Shown here piece after piece: positions 1-11,025 of a DNA stretch of 64,000 nucleotides. The notes beneath the pieces are model-generated. The model saw nothing but the letters and a program-made list of their open reading frames with translations, was not told the DNA's origin and did no database searches. This DNA is from CAWFLT01 sp963816795 (GTDB taxonomy: Bacteria > Acidobacteriota > Vicinamibacteria > Vicinamibacterales > SCN-69-37). Position 1 is the stretch's first letter. Each line of letters begins with the position of its first letter. The position numbers were made by a program, and so were the translations under genes. Where the stretch lies: positions 186,001 through 250,000 of the forward strand of contig CAWFLT010000001.1 in NCBI GenBank assembly GCA_963816795.1, given 5' to 3'.

Positions 1-3000
1 TCGTTTCTGGTCGCCGCCTTTCGCAAACCTGAGTTTCGTGTCGATCCGACATTGAGCGCCGAGCCGGCGATCGCGGGTACGCCGCTGCGAGGCACGGTCA
101 GCGCGAAGTATCTCTTCGGCGGCACCATGGCGCGCCGGCCCGTGAAGTGGACAATGACCCGCGCGGTGGACCTGAGCGTGCCGGCGGCAGTGACGGAAAA
201 ATTTCCCGCCGAGCAGTACACCTTTGGCTACGACGCCAACCGGGAAGAGAACCACGTCGCCGGTGAAACCGTCGCGCTCGACGCGACCGGCGCGCTCACG
301 GTCACGGTTCCGAGCGACCGCCATGTGGACGTTCCGTACCGCTACACCTTCGAAGCCGACGTCGAAGACATCTCGCGTCAGCACATCGCCAATCGCACGA
401 GTCTGACGGTCGCGCCCGCGCCCTGGTACATCGGCCTGCGGGCATCATCCCGCTTCCCTGACGTCGCGGCTGGCTCGAGCGTCAACGTCGTCGCCGTCGA
501 TCCCAAAGGCAACGCGGTCGCGGGCGTCAATGTGAAGCTTGTACTCCTTCGCATTCATTGGAACTCGGTGCGCCACGCCGAAGGCAGCGGCTTCTACACG
601 TGGGATACGGAGCGGATCGAAGTGCCGTCCGGTGAGTGGACGGTGCGCACGGCCGCGGCTCCGTCCACCGTCAAGATCACGATTCCCGAGGGCGGCTACT
701 ACGAGCTCGTGGCGACCGCGGCTGACGCCGAGGGCCACCGTACACGGACCGACACGTCCATGTACGCGCTCGGCAAGGGCTACACCGCATGGGAACGCTA
801 CGACCACAACCGGATCACGCTCGAGCCGGAACGCAAGACGTGGAAGCCGGGCGAACGCGCGCGCATCATGATCCAGTCGCCGTGGGAATCGGCGACGGCG
901 CTGCTCACGGTCGAGCGTGAAGGCATTCGCCGCGCCGAACGATTTGCGCTGACGTCAACGCACCAGACCGTCGAGGTCCCGATCACCGAAGCGGATATTC
1001 CAAACGTTTATGTCTCGGTGCTGCTCATCCGCGGCCGGACCTCGGCCGATCCCGGGACCGATGGCAGCGACCCGGACAAGCCGGCATTCCGGTTGGGCTA
1101 CGCCGAACTGGAAGTGGCGGATGCCACAAAGCACCTCGCCGTGCAGGTGTCGGCGGATCGCGGCGAGTACCGTCCCGCCAACCGCGCCCGGATCTCGGTC
1201 GCGGTCACGGATGCCGCCGCAAAGCCGGCAGCGAGTGAAGTGACGCTGTGGGCGGTAGATTACGGCATCCTCTCGCTCACCGGCTATCAGCGCGCCGAAC
1301 GTCACCCGCGCGGTGTACCAGCAGAAGGCGTTGCAGGTCATGACGGCCGACAGCCGGCAGCGCATCATCAGCCGGCGCGTACTCACGCCCAAGGGCGGCG
1401 ACGAAGGCGGCGGCGGTGGTCTGGAGAGCGGGGTCCGTCGCGACTTCCGGCCGACCGCGTTCTGGCTCGGCTCGGTCGAGACGGACGCAAGCGGCCGCGC
1501 CACCCGCGAGGTGACGCTGCCGGAAGCGTTGACGACCTACCGCATCATGGCGGTGGCCGGTGACGCTCAATCACGCTTCGGATCGGCGGACACGGAGATC
1601 AAAGTCACGAAACCGGTGACGCTGATCGCCGCGTTCCCGCGGTTTCTGACCCTCGGCGATCGCGCCTCCTTTGGCGCCGTCGTCACCAACACCGCGGCCG
1701 CTGGAGGGGACGCGACCGTCACCATCCGCAGCCTCGATCCAGCCATGCTGCAGTTCGGCAACTCGACGACCGCCACCGTGAAGCTGGCGCGCGGCGCCTC
1801 GGACGCGGTGCGCTTCGACGCGACGGCGCGCGGCGTCGGCAGCGCGCGCGTCCAGATGACCGTGCGGCTCGGCGCGAACACCGACGCCTTCGAGATGGCG
1901 CTGCCGATCGGTGCGCCGGCGCGGCTCGAAACCATGGCGGCGTTCGGCGAGACCTCGGCCAGCTCGACCGAGCGCCTGGCGATGCCAGCCGGCGTGCTGC
2001 CGGCGGCGGGCGGGCTCAACGTCGAGCTCGCGGCGTCGGCGCTGGTGGGATTGGGCGAAGGTGCGCGCTACCTCGCCGACTACCCGTTCTACTGCGCCGA
2101 GCAGAAAGCGTCGGCCGCGCTCGCGCTGGCGCTCGCCGCCGACCTCGGCGCGGCGTTCAACATGGGCCGGATTGCCCCCGCGGAGTACCGCAAGCGCGCC
2201 ATCGCGCTGCTCGCAGAGTTGCCGCGTTACCAGTGCGGTGATGGCGGATTTGGCTACTGGCCGGGCTGCATCTTCGGCGAGGTGTATCTCACGAGCTACG
2301 TCCTGCACGTGATGCACGTCGCGGACTCGCTCGGCATCGCTCCGAACGCAGAAGTCGTGTCCGAAGCGCTGGACTTCCTGGAGCGCGAGCTGAAACAAGC
2401 CCAGCCGCGTCAGGTGCAGTGGCTGCCGGCATGGTCCGCGACGGTGGCGTACGGCGCCAAGGTCCTGACCGAGCATGGACGCAATCAGGACTCGAACATC
2501 ACGCGTCTGGCCGGGATGGTCAATCAACTGCCGATCTTCGGACTCAGTTACCTGGCGGACGCGATGGCCTCATCGAAGACGCGGCATCCGCGCTATGACG
2601 ACGTGATCCGGCGTTTGACGAACGCGATGCGCGTCGAGGGCGACCGCGTGCACGTTGAAGAGGTCGACACCGACGAGCTCCGATGGCTGTGGAACTCGAA
2701 CGTGCGGTCGACGGCGCTGGTATTGAACGGCATCGTCACGCGCGGCGACAACGCGCGGTTCGTGCCCGGCCTCGTCCGATCCCTGCTGCTCGCGCGCGTG
2801 AATGGGCGCTGGCGGAACACGCAGGAGAACGCGATGGCGCTCGAGTCGCTCGTGCGCTACTACAAGAAGTTCGAGGCCGAGACGCCCAATCTCTCGGCGA
2901 CGGTCACGCTCGGCGGATCGCCGGTTGGCAACGCGACATTCCGCAGCCGCACGGCCGTGCCGCAGACGGTGCGGCTCGCCATGCCTGACTTGTTGAAGCA

Positions 3001-3580
3001 AGTAGCCTCCGGCGCCGAGGCCGATCTCGTGCTCTCGCGTGCCGGCACCGGCAAGCTGTTTTACGCGACGCGGCTGCAGTACATCCCCGTCACGCCACCG
3101 CCGCCGAGCGACCAGGGCATGCGCGTCGAACGCCGCTTCGAACGGTTCGTCGAAAGCGGTGGCAGCAGCCCGGCGTCGACGTCGTTCGCTGCCGGGGACC
3201 TGATCCGCGTCACGCTGACGGTCACGCTGCCGAAAGAACGCCGGTTCGTGGCCGTCACCGACGCACTCGCCGGCGGCGTCGAGGCCGTCGACAGCTGGTT
3301 CAGGACGACGGCCTCGGACCTGGCGAGCGAAGCTTCGTCTCAGCCCGAGGACCGATCGTACGGCGCCCGCTGGCGCCGGGGCGGCTTCGACCGCGTTGAG
3401 AAGTACGACGATCGCGTTGTGCTCTTTGCCACACGGCTGAGTGAAGGCCGGCACGAGTTCTCTTATCTGGTGCGCGCGACGACCGCTGGATCGTTCAACG
3501 TCACGGGCACATGGGCGGAAGAGATGTACGCGCCCGAGGTCAACGGACGGTCGGCGCCAACCGTGATTGTCGTCAAATGA
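1..3580 (+). CDS. Alpha-2-macroglobulin family protein (5' partial, frameshifted)
   Basis: This is a bacterial alpha-2-macroglobulin, a large periplasmic protease trap thought to protect peptidoglycan synthesis. The reading frame is open from base 1, so the N-terminus lies outside the window. The macroglobulin core FWLGSVETDASGRAT and the following TLPEALTTYRIMAVAG block are typical. The thioester motif CxEQ is kept as CAEQ at about 2095-2106, so covalent trapping is plausible. A single extra base near 1290, after LTGYQ, moves the frame from 1 to 2, and the protein then continues as APNVTRAVYQQKALQ. The stop overlaps the ATG of the penicillin-binding protein gene, a pairing also seen in E. 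coli (yfhM-pbpC). Confidence 0.88.
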
Positions 3581-5970
3581 CGCGCCTTCGTCGCCTCGCC
3601 ATCGGCGGACGGGACGCGGCGCGTGCGATCGCACGCCGCTGGCGCTGGCTCGCGGGCGGCGCGGTCGTCCTCGCCCTCTGGGTACGGATGGGCCCGCTGC
3701 CGGCAGGGCTGCTCGACGATGAGGCCCGCCCCTCGACGGTGATCGTCGATCGGCACGGCGAGGTGATTTACGAGTCGCGCTCGGGCACCGGAATGCGGAG
3801 CGCGCGGATTGACGCCGCCTCGTTGCCGGAGCCGCTGACCGCCGCGACGATCGCCGCGGAGGACGCCCGGTTCCGCCGCCATCCGGGTGTCGATCCGATC
3901 GCCGTCGCGCGCGCAGCGTGGCGCAATCTGGTGACCGGCCGCGTCAGCGAAGGCGGATCCACGATTACGCAGCAGGTGGTCAAGCTCCTGGAGGCGCGAA
4001 CGACAGGCGCCGTCCGCTCGCGCACGTGGCCGTCGAAGATCCGCGAAGCCATTCTCGCGCTCCGGCTCGAGCATCGGCTGACGAAGGACGAGATCCTCGC
4101 GTGGTACTTGACGCTGGCGCCGTACGGCAATCAGTTGGAGGGCGCCGATCGCGCGGCGCAGGCGTACTTCGGCCGCGACGCCGGGACGCTCACTCCGGCC
4201 GAAGCGGCCTTCCTGGCGGCGCTGCCGCAGCAGCCCTCGCGCTACAACCCGTGGCGGGACCCTGCGCCCGCGCGCCGGCGGCAGGCCAGGATTCTCAACG
4301 AGATGCGCGCACGCGGCTGGCTCCGCGACATCGATCACGAGATCGCGCGGGGCGAGACGCTGACGTTCTCGCGCGCGCCGAGGTTCGCCGTGGCGCCGCA
4401 CTTCGTCGAACAGGTGCGTGTGGCGACGGCCTCCAAGCGCCCTCGACGCGTGGAGACCACGCTCGACGCCGCGCTTCAACGCAGCGTTCAAGGCATCATC
4501 GAGGCGCATCGGCCCGCGCTCGAGCGGCATCGCGCGTGGAACGTCGCGGTCGCCGTGCTCGACAACCGGACCGGCGAATGGCTGGCCTGGGAAGGATCGG
4601 GCAACTACTTCGACACCGAGCACCAGGGGGCGATCGACGGCGTCACGGCGCCGCGACAGCCCGGATCGGCGCTGAAGCCGTTCACTTACGCCGCCGCCTT
4701 CGAACGCGGATTCCATCCGGCGCGGGTCGTCGCCGACGTGCCGTCGCAGTTTCCGACCGCCGTTCCAGGCGTGACCTACAGTCCGCGCAACTACGACGGG
4801 CAATTTCGAGGGCCGCTGCAGGTCCGCGTGGCGCTCGCCGGGTCGGAGAATGTGCCGGCCGTCGCGGTGGCGTCGGAGATCGGCGTGCCGTCGATCCTGC
4901 GTCTGCTGCGGCGCACCGGCTTCACGACGCTCGATCGCAACGCCGCCCACTACGGGCTCGGTCTCACGCTGGGCAACGCCGAGGTCCGGCTCGACGAAAT
5001 GGTCGCGGCGTACGCGACGATGGCGCGCGGCGGCGTGTACTCTGCGCCGCGCCTGGTGCGTGCGATCGACGGGCAGTCAGAGCCGGTGCCGGCGGGATCG
5101 CGTGTGATCGCGGAACGAACGGCGTTCTGGATCACCGACATTCTGGCCGACTCCGAGGCGCGCGCCTTCGTCTTCGGTCGCGGCGGCAGTCTCGAGTTCC
5201 CGTTTTCGGTCGCGGCGAAAACCGGCACCTCGCAGGCGTACCACGACAACTGGGCGATCGGATACACCCGCGATGTCACCGTCGGGGTCTGGGTCGGCAA
5301 CTTCACCCGTCAGCCGCTCGCGTATTCGTCAGGCGTCACCGGCGCGGGCCCGATTTTCCACGATGTCATGCTGGCCGCCGTCGAGCGCACAACCGGTTCG
5401 CTGCCGATCGACGACTTCACGCCGATCGCGACGCCAACGAACGACGTGCGGCGCGCGAACGTCTGCGCCCTGTCGGGCCTGACGCCCAACGGCGCGTGCC
5501 CTCGAGTGGTGACCGAATGGGTGCCGACCGGTCCGGCGATTGATGACTGCACGTGGCATCACGCGAGCGATCAAGGTGTCGTCACGATCTGGCCAGCCAA
5601 CTACCGGCATTGGGCGAAGCGCGAAGGACTGCTGCGGGACGCCGCGGCTGCGCCCGTCGCACCAGTTCGAGCGGCGCGCGCCACACCAGTGGCCGAGCAC
5701 ACGCGACCCGTCTCCACTGGTCTCTCGATCGTGACGCCGATTGCCGGCGCCGTGTATCTGATCGATCCGACGCTGCGGCCCCAGTTCCAGACGCTGCCAC
5801 TGCGCGCCCAGGGCGGCCGCGGCTCGCTCGAGTGGTTCGTCAACGGCGCCTCGATCGGCACCGCCGGCCGCGACGACACCCTTCGCTGGCCGCTCACGCG
5901 CGGTGCGCACCAGATCGTCGTCCAGGACGCCAGCGGGCAGAGAGCGGAGACGAAGGTCATCGTCAAGTAA
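3577..5970 (+). CDS. pbpC: Penicillin-binding protein 1C (bifunctional transglycosylase/transpeptidase)
   Basis: A 797-residue inner-membrane peptidoglycan synthase. After a short basic N-terminus and one membrane anchor (about residues 20-40) comes the GT51 transglycosylase domain, with EDARFRRHPGVDP at about 94 and GGSTITQQ at about 127. The transpeptidase domain follows, with the SxxK motif in PGSALKPF (about 364), SEN (about 425) and KTGTS (about 548). The C-terminal 75 residues match the BiPBP_C domain of class 1C enzymes. I start it at the ATG that forms an ATGA overlap with the macroglobulin stop; longer upstream reading only runs into that gene. Translational coupling implies the two products act together. 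The gene is intact. Confidence 0.95.
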   Translation: MTRLRRLAIGGRDAARAIARRWRWLAGGAVVLALWVRMGPLPAGLLDDEARPSTVIVDRHGEVIYESRSGTGMRSARIDAASLPEPLTAATIAAEDARFRRHPGVDPIAVARAAWRNLVTGRVSEGGSTITQQVVKLLEARTTGAVRSRTWPSKIREAILALRLEHRLTKDEILAWYLTLAPYGNQLEGADRAAQAYFGRDAGTLTPAEAAFLAALPQQPSRYNPWRDPAPARRRQARILNEMRARGWLRDIDHEIARGETLTFSRAPRFAVAPHFVEQVRVATASKRPRRVETTLDAALQRSVQGIIEAHRPALERHRAWNVAVAVLDNRTGEWLAWEGSGNYFDTEHQGAIDGVTAPRQPGSALKPFTYAAAFERGFHPARVVADVPSQFPTAVPGVTYSPRNYDGQFRGPLQVRVALAGSENVPAVAVASEIGVPSILRLLRRTGFTTLDRNAAHYGLGLTLGNAEVRLDEMVAAYATMARGGVYSAPRLVRAIDGQSEPVPAGSRVIAERTAFWITDILADSEARAFVFGRGGSLEFPFSVAAKTGTSQAYHDNWAIGYTRDVTVGVWVGNFTRQPLAYSSGVTGAGPIFHDVMLAAVERTTGSLPIDDFTPIATPTNDVRRANVCALSGLTPNGACPRVVTEWVPTGPAIDDCTWHHASDQGVVTIWPANYRHWAKREGLLRDAAAAPVAPVRAARATPVAEHTRPVSTGLSIVTPIAGAVYLIDPTLRPQFQTLPLRAQGGRGSLEWFVNGASIGTAGRDDTLRWPLTRGAHQIVVQDASGQRAETKVIVK

Positions 5971-5971
5971 T

Positions 5972-6388
5972 CTGAGGTCCGGCACCAAGAGCACCGAGGT
6001 CCGGCGAAGAAAGCTCGGGAAGTACGGAGTGAAAAGCGCTTGAAGTTCGGGGTGAAACGCGCGGGAAGTACGGGGTGAAATGCACGGGAGGTCCGGCGTG
6101 AAAGGCGCATGAGGTCCGGGGGCGCTCGTAGCGCGCCTCGGGCTTAGAGGCGCGACGGCTCGCGGGCGAAGTCCGGGGTCAGCAGCGTTTGAAGTCCGGC
6201 GATGCGCGCGGCCGACCGTCCGGGAAGTACGCAGGGTCCCTCCGTACTTCATGTGCTGTTCACCTCGTACTTCAGGCGCTTTTCACGCCGTACTTCAGGT
6301 GCCCTCCACGCCGTACCTCAAGCGCTTTCCACTCCGAACTTCCTGCGCTTTCCACCCCGTACTTCCTGCGCCTTTCCACTCAGAGCAT
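5972..6388. repeat. Inverted double array of a 23-bp repeat
   Basis: The stretch between two convergent genes is built from 23-bp units. About ten units, some degenerate, run in plus orientation to about 6230 (consensus GAAGTACGGGGTGAAA followed by a GCGCGG-like tail). The same unit then runs inverted to about 6388 (CGTACTTC...CTTTCAC units). The turn point is GAAGTACG-N10-CCGTACTTC near 6218-6247. A copy of the REP-like palindrome (about 6127-6156) interrupts the plus arm. The inverted arm overlaps the last codons of the YgjP-type gene. The whole could fold into one long hairpin in RNA from either gene. Confidence 0.85.
6127..6156 (+). repeat. REP-like palindrome, copy 1
   Basis: CGTAGCGCGCCTCGGGCTTA then GAGGCGCG. 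It has the CGTAG head, GC-rich palindromic arms and central GGG shared with the copies at 17605, 33672 and 45395-45511. It lies inside the 23-bp repeat array. Confidence 0.6.
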
Positions 6389-7121
6389 TTCCCTGTCCGT
6401 GCTTGCGCAGCCACCGCTCTGCCTCGCGCCACCACGGACAGACCGACGCGACTTCGCGCCAGAAGCGGCGCGAGTGATTCGGCTGGCGCATGTGCATCAG
6501 CTCGTGAAAGAGGATGTAGTCGCTGACGCTCGGCGGCATCTGCACCAGCCGCCAGTTGAGCGTGATCACGCCGCGTGACGAACAGGCGCCCCAGCGCGAC
6601 CGCTGATTGCGCACGGAGATCCGGGTGATGCGGGTGTGCGTCTGGGCCGCCAGTGCCTCGCAGCGGATCGGCAGCTCGCGCGCGGCCAGCTCCCGGCAGT
6701 AGCTCTCGACGCTCGACCGGACGGCGTGGCGGGGGTCGAGCGCAATCCGCAGGTCACCGAGGCGCGCCTCGGCGGACTCGACGACGAGCTCGACGAGATC
6801 GCCGCGCCAGCGGACTCGCGTCCCGGTGACCCACGGCGCGTCGCGCTCGCGTTGACGCCGCCATTGCCGGGCAATCCAGTCCGACTGACGACCGGCGAAC
6901 GCGAGGCCGCCGCCGATCGACGCGCCGCGCGGAACCGTCAACCGGACGGTGCCATCCGCCATCACCCGCACCACGTAGCGGCGGGCGAGCCGGTGCCGGG
7001 CAATCTGAATCGGCACCTCGCGCCCCTCGATCTGGAGCGATCGCGGCGCCGCCGGCGGCGCGGGGGCGCGCACCGTGGGCGTCGGTCGGCTCGGCTCGAG
7101 CCATGGAAGCCGCAGCTGCAC
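6318..7121 (-). CDS. YgjP-type M48-like metallopeptidase (DUF45)
   Basis: A zinc metallopeptidase of the YgjP/DUF45 family, about 267 residues if started at the GTG at 7121; an in-frame ATG at 7160 is possible but overlaps the divergent gene. The diagnostic QRSRWGACSSRG segment and the zinc motif HELMH, followed by H..RFW, are intact. The family is usually cytosolic and often linked to restriction or DNA repair loci; no such partner is present here. Oddly, the last 20 residues after WLRKHGQGNAL are translated from the 23-bp repeat array, which also supplies the stop codon. Confidence 0.85.
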   Translation of the reverse strand: MQLRLPWLEPSRPTPTVRAPAPPAAPRSLQIEGREVPIQIARHRLARRYVVRVMADGTVRLTVPRGASIGGGLAFAGRQSDWIARQWRRQRERDAPWVTGTRVRWRGDLVELVVESAEARLGDLRIALDPRHAVRSSVESYCRELAARELPIRCEALAAQTHTRITRISVRNQRSRWGACSSRGVITLNWRLVQMPPSVSDYILFHELMHMRQPNHSRRFWREVASVCPWWREAERWLRKHGQGNALSGKAQEVRGGKRRKFGVESA

Positions 7122-7166
7122 GGACCCATGGTACCGAAACTCGTCGCGACGTCCTATCATCCAACC

Positions 7167-8520
7167 GTGCTCCTCTACCTCGTCACCTGGATCGCGGCCG
7201 GCCTGGTGACGGCGTCGGCCGCGACGCCGCAACGCGCCCCGACGTTCGCGGACGACGTGGCGCCGATCCTGTACGCGCACTGCGTCACCTGCCATCGTCC
7301 GGGTCAGGCGGCGGCATCCACGTTGCTCTCCTACGAAGACGCCCGCGCCCGGGCCGGCAAGATCGTCGAAGTGACCGCGGCACGCACGATGCCGCCCTGG
7401 TCCGCGACGCAGCCCGAAGGGTTCGTCTCGCTCCGCGACGACCGCCGGCTGTCGAACAGCCAGTTGACGACGTTGCGGCGGTGGGCAGAAGCCGGCGCAC
7501 CGCCCGGCGACCTCAGACGGCTGCCGGTACCTCCGGCGTTCCCGAACGTCTGGCGGACCGGCATTCCGGATCTGGTCCTCACGCTGCCGCGGCCTGTGAC
7601 TGTGCCGGCAGCGGGCCGCCCGTTCATTCGCAACGTGACGCTCCCGATCGACCTGCCAATCGATCGCTGGATCACGGCGATCGACTTTCAGCCGAGCACG
7701 CGCGACGTCACGCAGTTGGCGGCCTTCTTCATCCGGCCGGCTGACGCCACGGCCGGCGCCGACGCGGTACCGGGCCTCGCCCTCGCCATCGATCAGGCGA
7801 AGACCGCGCCTTCGTCAACCGACATCCGCGAGCCGCTCGACCCATCGTGGGGAGGGCTCACGAGATGGGTGCCGGGCCTGATGGTCCGGCAGTTCCCGGA
7901 GAACACTGCGCTGCGTCTTCCGAGCCATTCCAATCTGGTGGTCCAGCTGCATCTCCGTCCTGCAGACCAGGCGCAATCAGAGGACGGCCGGGTCGCCGTC
8001 TATTTTTCGAGCGTCCCGCCAGTCAGCGAGCTCACGGGCATTCAACTGCCGCCGGCGTTTGGCTATGGGATGGGCATCGAGATCCCGCCGGGCGCCAATC
8101 GCTACCTCGTCCGCGATACGTTCGAGCTGCCGGTCGAGGTTGATGCTTACGCGGTCCGGGCTCACGGGCGGGACGTGGCCCGCGGGATGACGCTGACCGC
8201 CCGGCCTCCAGGGAGACAGACCGCGAGGCCTCTTGCAGATCGAGCGCTGGGATCCCCGGTGGGAAGACACGTATTTCTTCAAGTCGGCCGAGCGGCTGCC
8301 GCGAGGAACGATCCTTTCGGTGGAGATTCAGTTCGACAACTCCGCTTCCAATCCCCGCCTGCTCTCACCTCCGCAGCGCGTGGTCTGGGGCGCCGAGGCC
8401 GGACAGGAAATGGCGGCGCTGACCCTCCTCGTCGCCCCACGAACGCCAGCCGGGACGGTGACGTTGCGCGAGGCGCAGTGGCAACACTTCCGCAACCAGA
8501 TCGTCAGGAGCCCGCGCTGA
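7167..8520 (+). CDS. Secreted CxxCH haem protein with ascorbate-dependent monooxygenase-like C-domain (frameshifted)
   Basis: An exported protein: a GTG start gives a hydrophobic signal (VLLYLVTWIAAGLVTASA); an ATG at 7128 in the same frame is the alternative. One haem-binding CVTCH motif follows at about residue 36, then a two-part beta-rich region like copper type II ascorbate-dependent monooxygenase C-domains, a common Acidobacteriota arrangement. The usual HxHxHY-type copper-site stretch reads YAVRAHGRDVARGM here, so copper binding is doubtful. A single extra base near 8203 shifts frame 0 to frame 1; after it the protein resumes with LLQIERWDPRWEDTYFF. Substrate unknown. Confidence 0.75.
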
Positions 8521-8566
8521 CGATGTGAGGCATCCGCGCACCCAGCACCCAGCACCCCGCACCGCT

Positions 8567-10997
8567 CTATCCGATCTTCACGACCATCATCGTCGCGTCG
8601 TCGAACGCCTCCTGCTTGCCGCGGAACGCGTTCACGCCGCTTTCGACGCGCTTGAGGACTTCGTCGGCGCTGTCGCCGTCGAGCGACGAAAGCAGCGCTT
8701 CGAGCCGTTCGGATCCCAGCATGTCGCCGCTTTCGCTCTCAGCCTCGACGCAGCCGTCGGTGTAGAAGAAGAGCACGTCGCCGGCAGCGAGCTGCACGGT
8801 GTCCTCGCTGTGACCGCGGCCGGCGAAGAGCCCGACCGGCAGGCCGGTCGACGACATGCGCTCGAGGCCGCCGTTTCTGCGCAGCACGAACTGCGGATGA
8901 TGGCCGGCGTTCACGTAGCGCAACTGGCGAGTGGCCGGATTCAGAATGCCGACGAACAACGTCGCGTAGACGGGCCCCGGCGAATTGTCTTCGATGTCGC
9001 GATCGATCGCGCCGGCGATGGCCGAGAGATCCTGTCCGAGCGCGAGGCGCGTGCGGAGCGACGCCTGGATGTTCGCCATCAACAGCGCGGCGCCGACGCC
9101 CTTGCCGGAGACATCGCCGACGAGCAGTGCGATCTCGCCGTTCGCCACTTGAAAGTAATTGAAGAAATCGCCGCCGACTTCACGCGCCGGCACCGAGACG
9201 CCCTTGATTTCGATCAGACCGAGACGAAACGCCGCGTGCGGCAGCATCTCGGCCTGGATCTGACGCCCGAGCTCGAGCTCGCGCTTGATGCGCTCCTGCT
9301 CCACCGCCGAGCGCTGATGCTTCTCGACGTCTTCCGCCATCTGGTTGAACGCGACGGCGAGCCGGCCCACCTCGTCGTGGCTCTTGATCGGCACGCGCGT
9401 GCTGTAGTCGCCCTGCGCGATCCGGTTGACCCCCTCGCTGAGCGTGGTGAGGCCGCGCGTCAGGCGGCCCGAGAGCGGGACGATACCGATCAGCGCGACG
9501 GCGATGAACAGCGCACCGAGTCCGGCGTTCCGCGCCGCCGTCCGCCGCAAGTTCGCCAGCGAATCGCCGACGGGCCGGGCGATGCCGAGCTTGAGACCGG
9601 AGCCCGATGGATCGGGCGTCGTGACGACAATCCAGTCGGCCAGCCGCGCCGTCGCGGGTCCATCGACCTTCGCGACACTGCCGAGTGCTTCGACCCGGGC
9701 GCGATCGGCCTCGTTGCGCGTGTAGAGCTGTCCCGTCCGCCCGATCGCGAACGGCACTTCGCTGCCGTCACCGCGCGACGTCGAGAAGACGGTGGCGAGC
9801 ACATTGGGCAGGTTGATCTCGGCGTTGGCCTGCCGGACGATCTCGCCGTCGCGCTCCACGCTCACATTGAGCTTGTTGCCTGTCAGCGACGACTTGCGCT
9901 TGGCGGCCGACGTCGAGTTGCTCGTCGCCGCCTTTGCGGTCGCCGACGCGGCAGGGGCCTTGCCGGCGCCGGACGCGCCGGCCTTGGCGCCCGACGCCGG
10001 AGCAGCTGGACCAACGCGCGGGGTGCCGCGACTGGCGGTGGCGCTCTTCGCTTCGGCGGCTTTGGTTTGCGCCGCGGCCAGCGCCGCTTCGTCGGCGCGC
10101 TTCTGCAGTTCCTTGGCGCCGAGCTGGATGCCCTGGACGATGCCGAGCATCCGTTGATTGACTTCCTCGGCGATGCGCTGGCGCTCTTCCGGCGGTGAGC
10201 GCCTCGGGACGGCCCTCGGGAACGATCTGGCGGAACATCTCGCGGCGGATCGGCGCGAGATCGATCATCAGCTTCGCCTGTCCGGCGTCCACCGTCGCCG
10301 TGCCGGGGGTTGGGGCAGGCGCCGGCGTCGCGCCGACTGCTGGCGCCGTTGGCACCGCAGGCACTTGCGCGCTCGGTGCAGGCGCCGGTGGAGCGGGCGG
10401 TGGTGGCGGCGCAACAGACGCAGAACGGCCGCCGCGGCCGTCGCCGAATCGCGGGTCGTCCGGACGTGGACCGGGCGGCCGGCCGCCGCGGCGCTGAGAG
10501 TTATCCCCTCGGCCGTCGCCAAACACCGGCGGTCCGCTCGGGCCTCCGGGTGGCGGAGGCGCGCCGGGACTTCCCGGCGGTGGCGGCGGCATTCGTCCGC
10601 CACCTGGGGGCCCTCCCCGGCCGCGTAGTCCCTGAAGCTGGACGTTGTTCAGGAGCATCGCCGCCTCGCCGAGCGACCGCGCGATCTGATTGCCGAGCAC
10701 CGAATCGGCGCTCGCAACGACCGCGTCGTTTTGAGTTGGCGCCTCGGGCCGCGACTCGGCCGCGCGCAGCGCAGTCTCGAGCTCCTGGATGTCCATCAGG
10801 TGCTCGACGCGCTGCGACAACTGCGCCGTCACGAGCTGCATCCGCTGGCCGAGCTCGCCGGCCAGCAGATCCGCCTCGCGCTCGGCCGCCTCGCGCAGCG
10901 CAGTCTCGTTGCTCTGATAGGTATAGAACGTCACCGCGGCCAGCGGGACCACCGACAGCACGAAGAACGCAACGATGAGGCGAGTGCGAAGGCTCAT
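8567..10997 (-). CDS. Membrane sensor with HAMP and PP2C (RsbU/SpoIIE-type) phosphatase domain (frameshifted)
   Basis: A predicted serine/threonine phosphatase of partner-switching type. Order: an N-terminal membrane helix (LIVAFFVLSVVPLAAVTFY), a long extracytoplasmic region with Pro/Gly-rich and Ala-rich stretches, a second helix (FIAVALIGIVPL), HAMP, then the PP2C domain with VGGDFF, GDVSGKG, YVNAGHHP, FYTDG and a final DDATMMVV carrying the metal-binding acidic residues. An extra base near 10190 shifts the frame between PEALT and PEERQRIAEEV. It lies 28 bp downstream of exonuclease III. The cognate anti-sigma or anti-anti-sigma partner is not in the window. Confidence 0.88.
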
Positions 10998-11025
10998 GGC
11001 AATTTGGACGATCGGGTCCTCTACT

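Noticed and set aside
5972..6388. CRISPR array
   Set aside because: The 23-bp units are contiguous without unique spacers, vary in sequence and run in both orientations; no cas gene is near.
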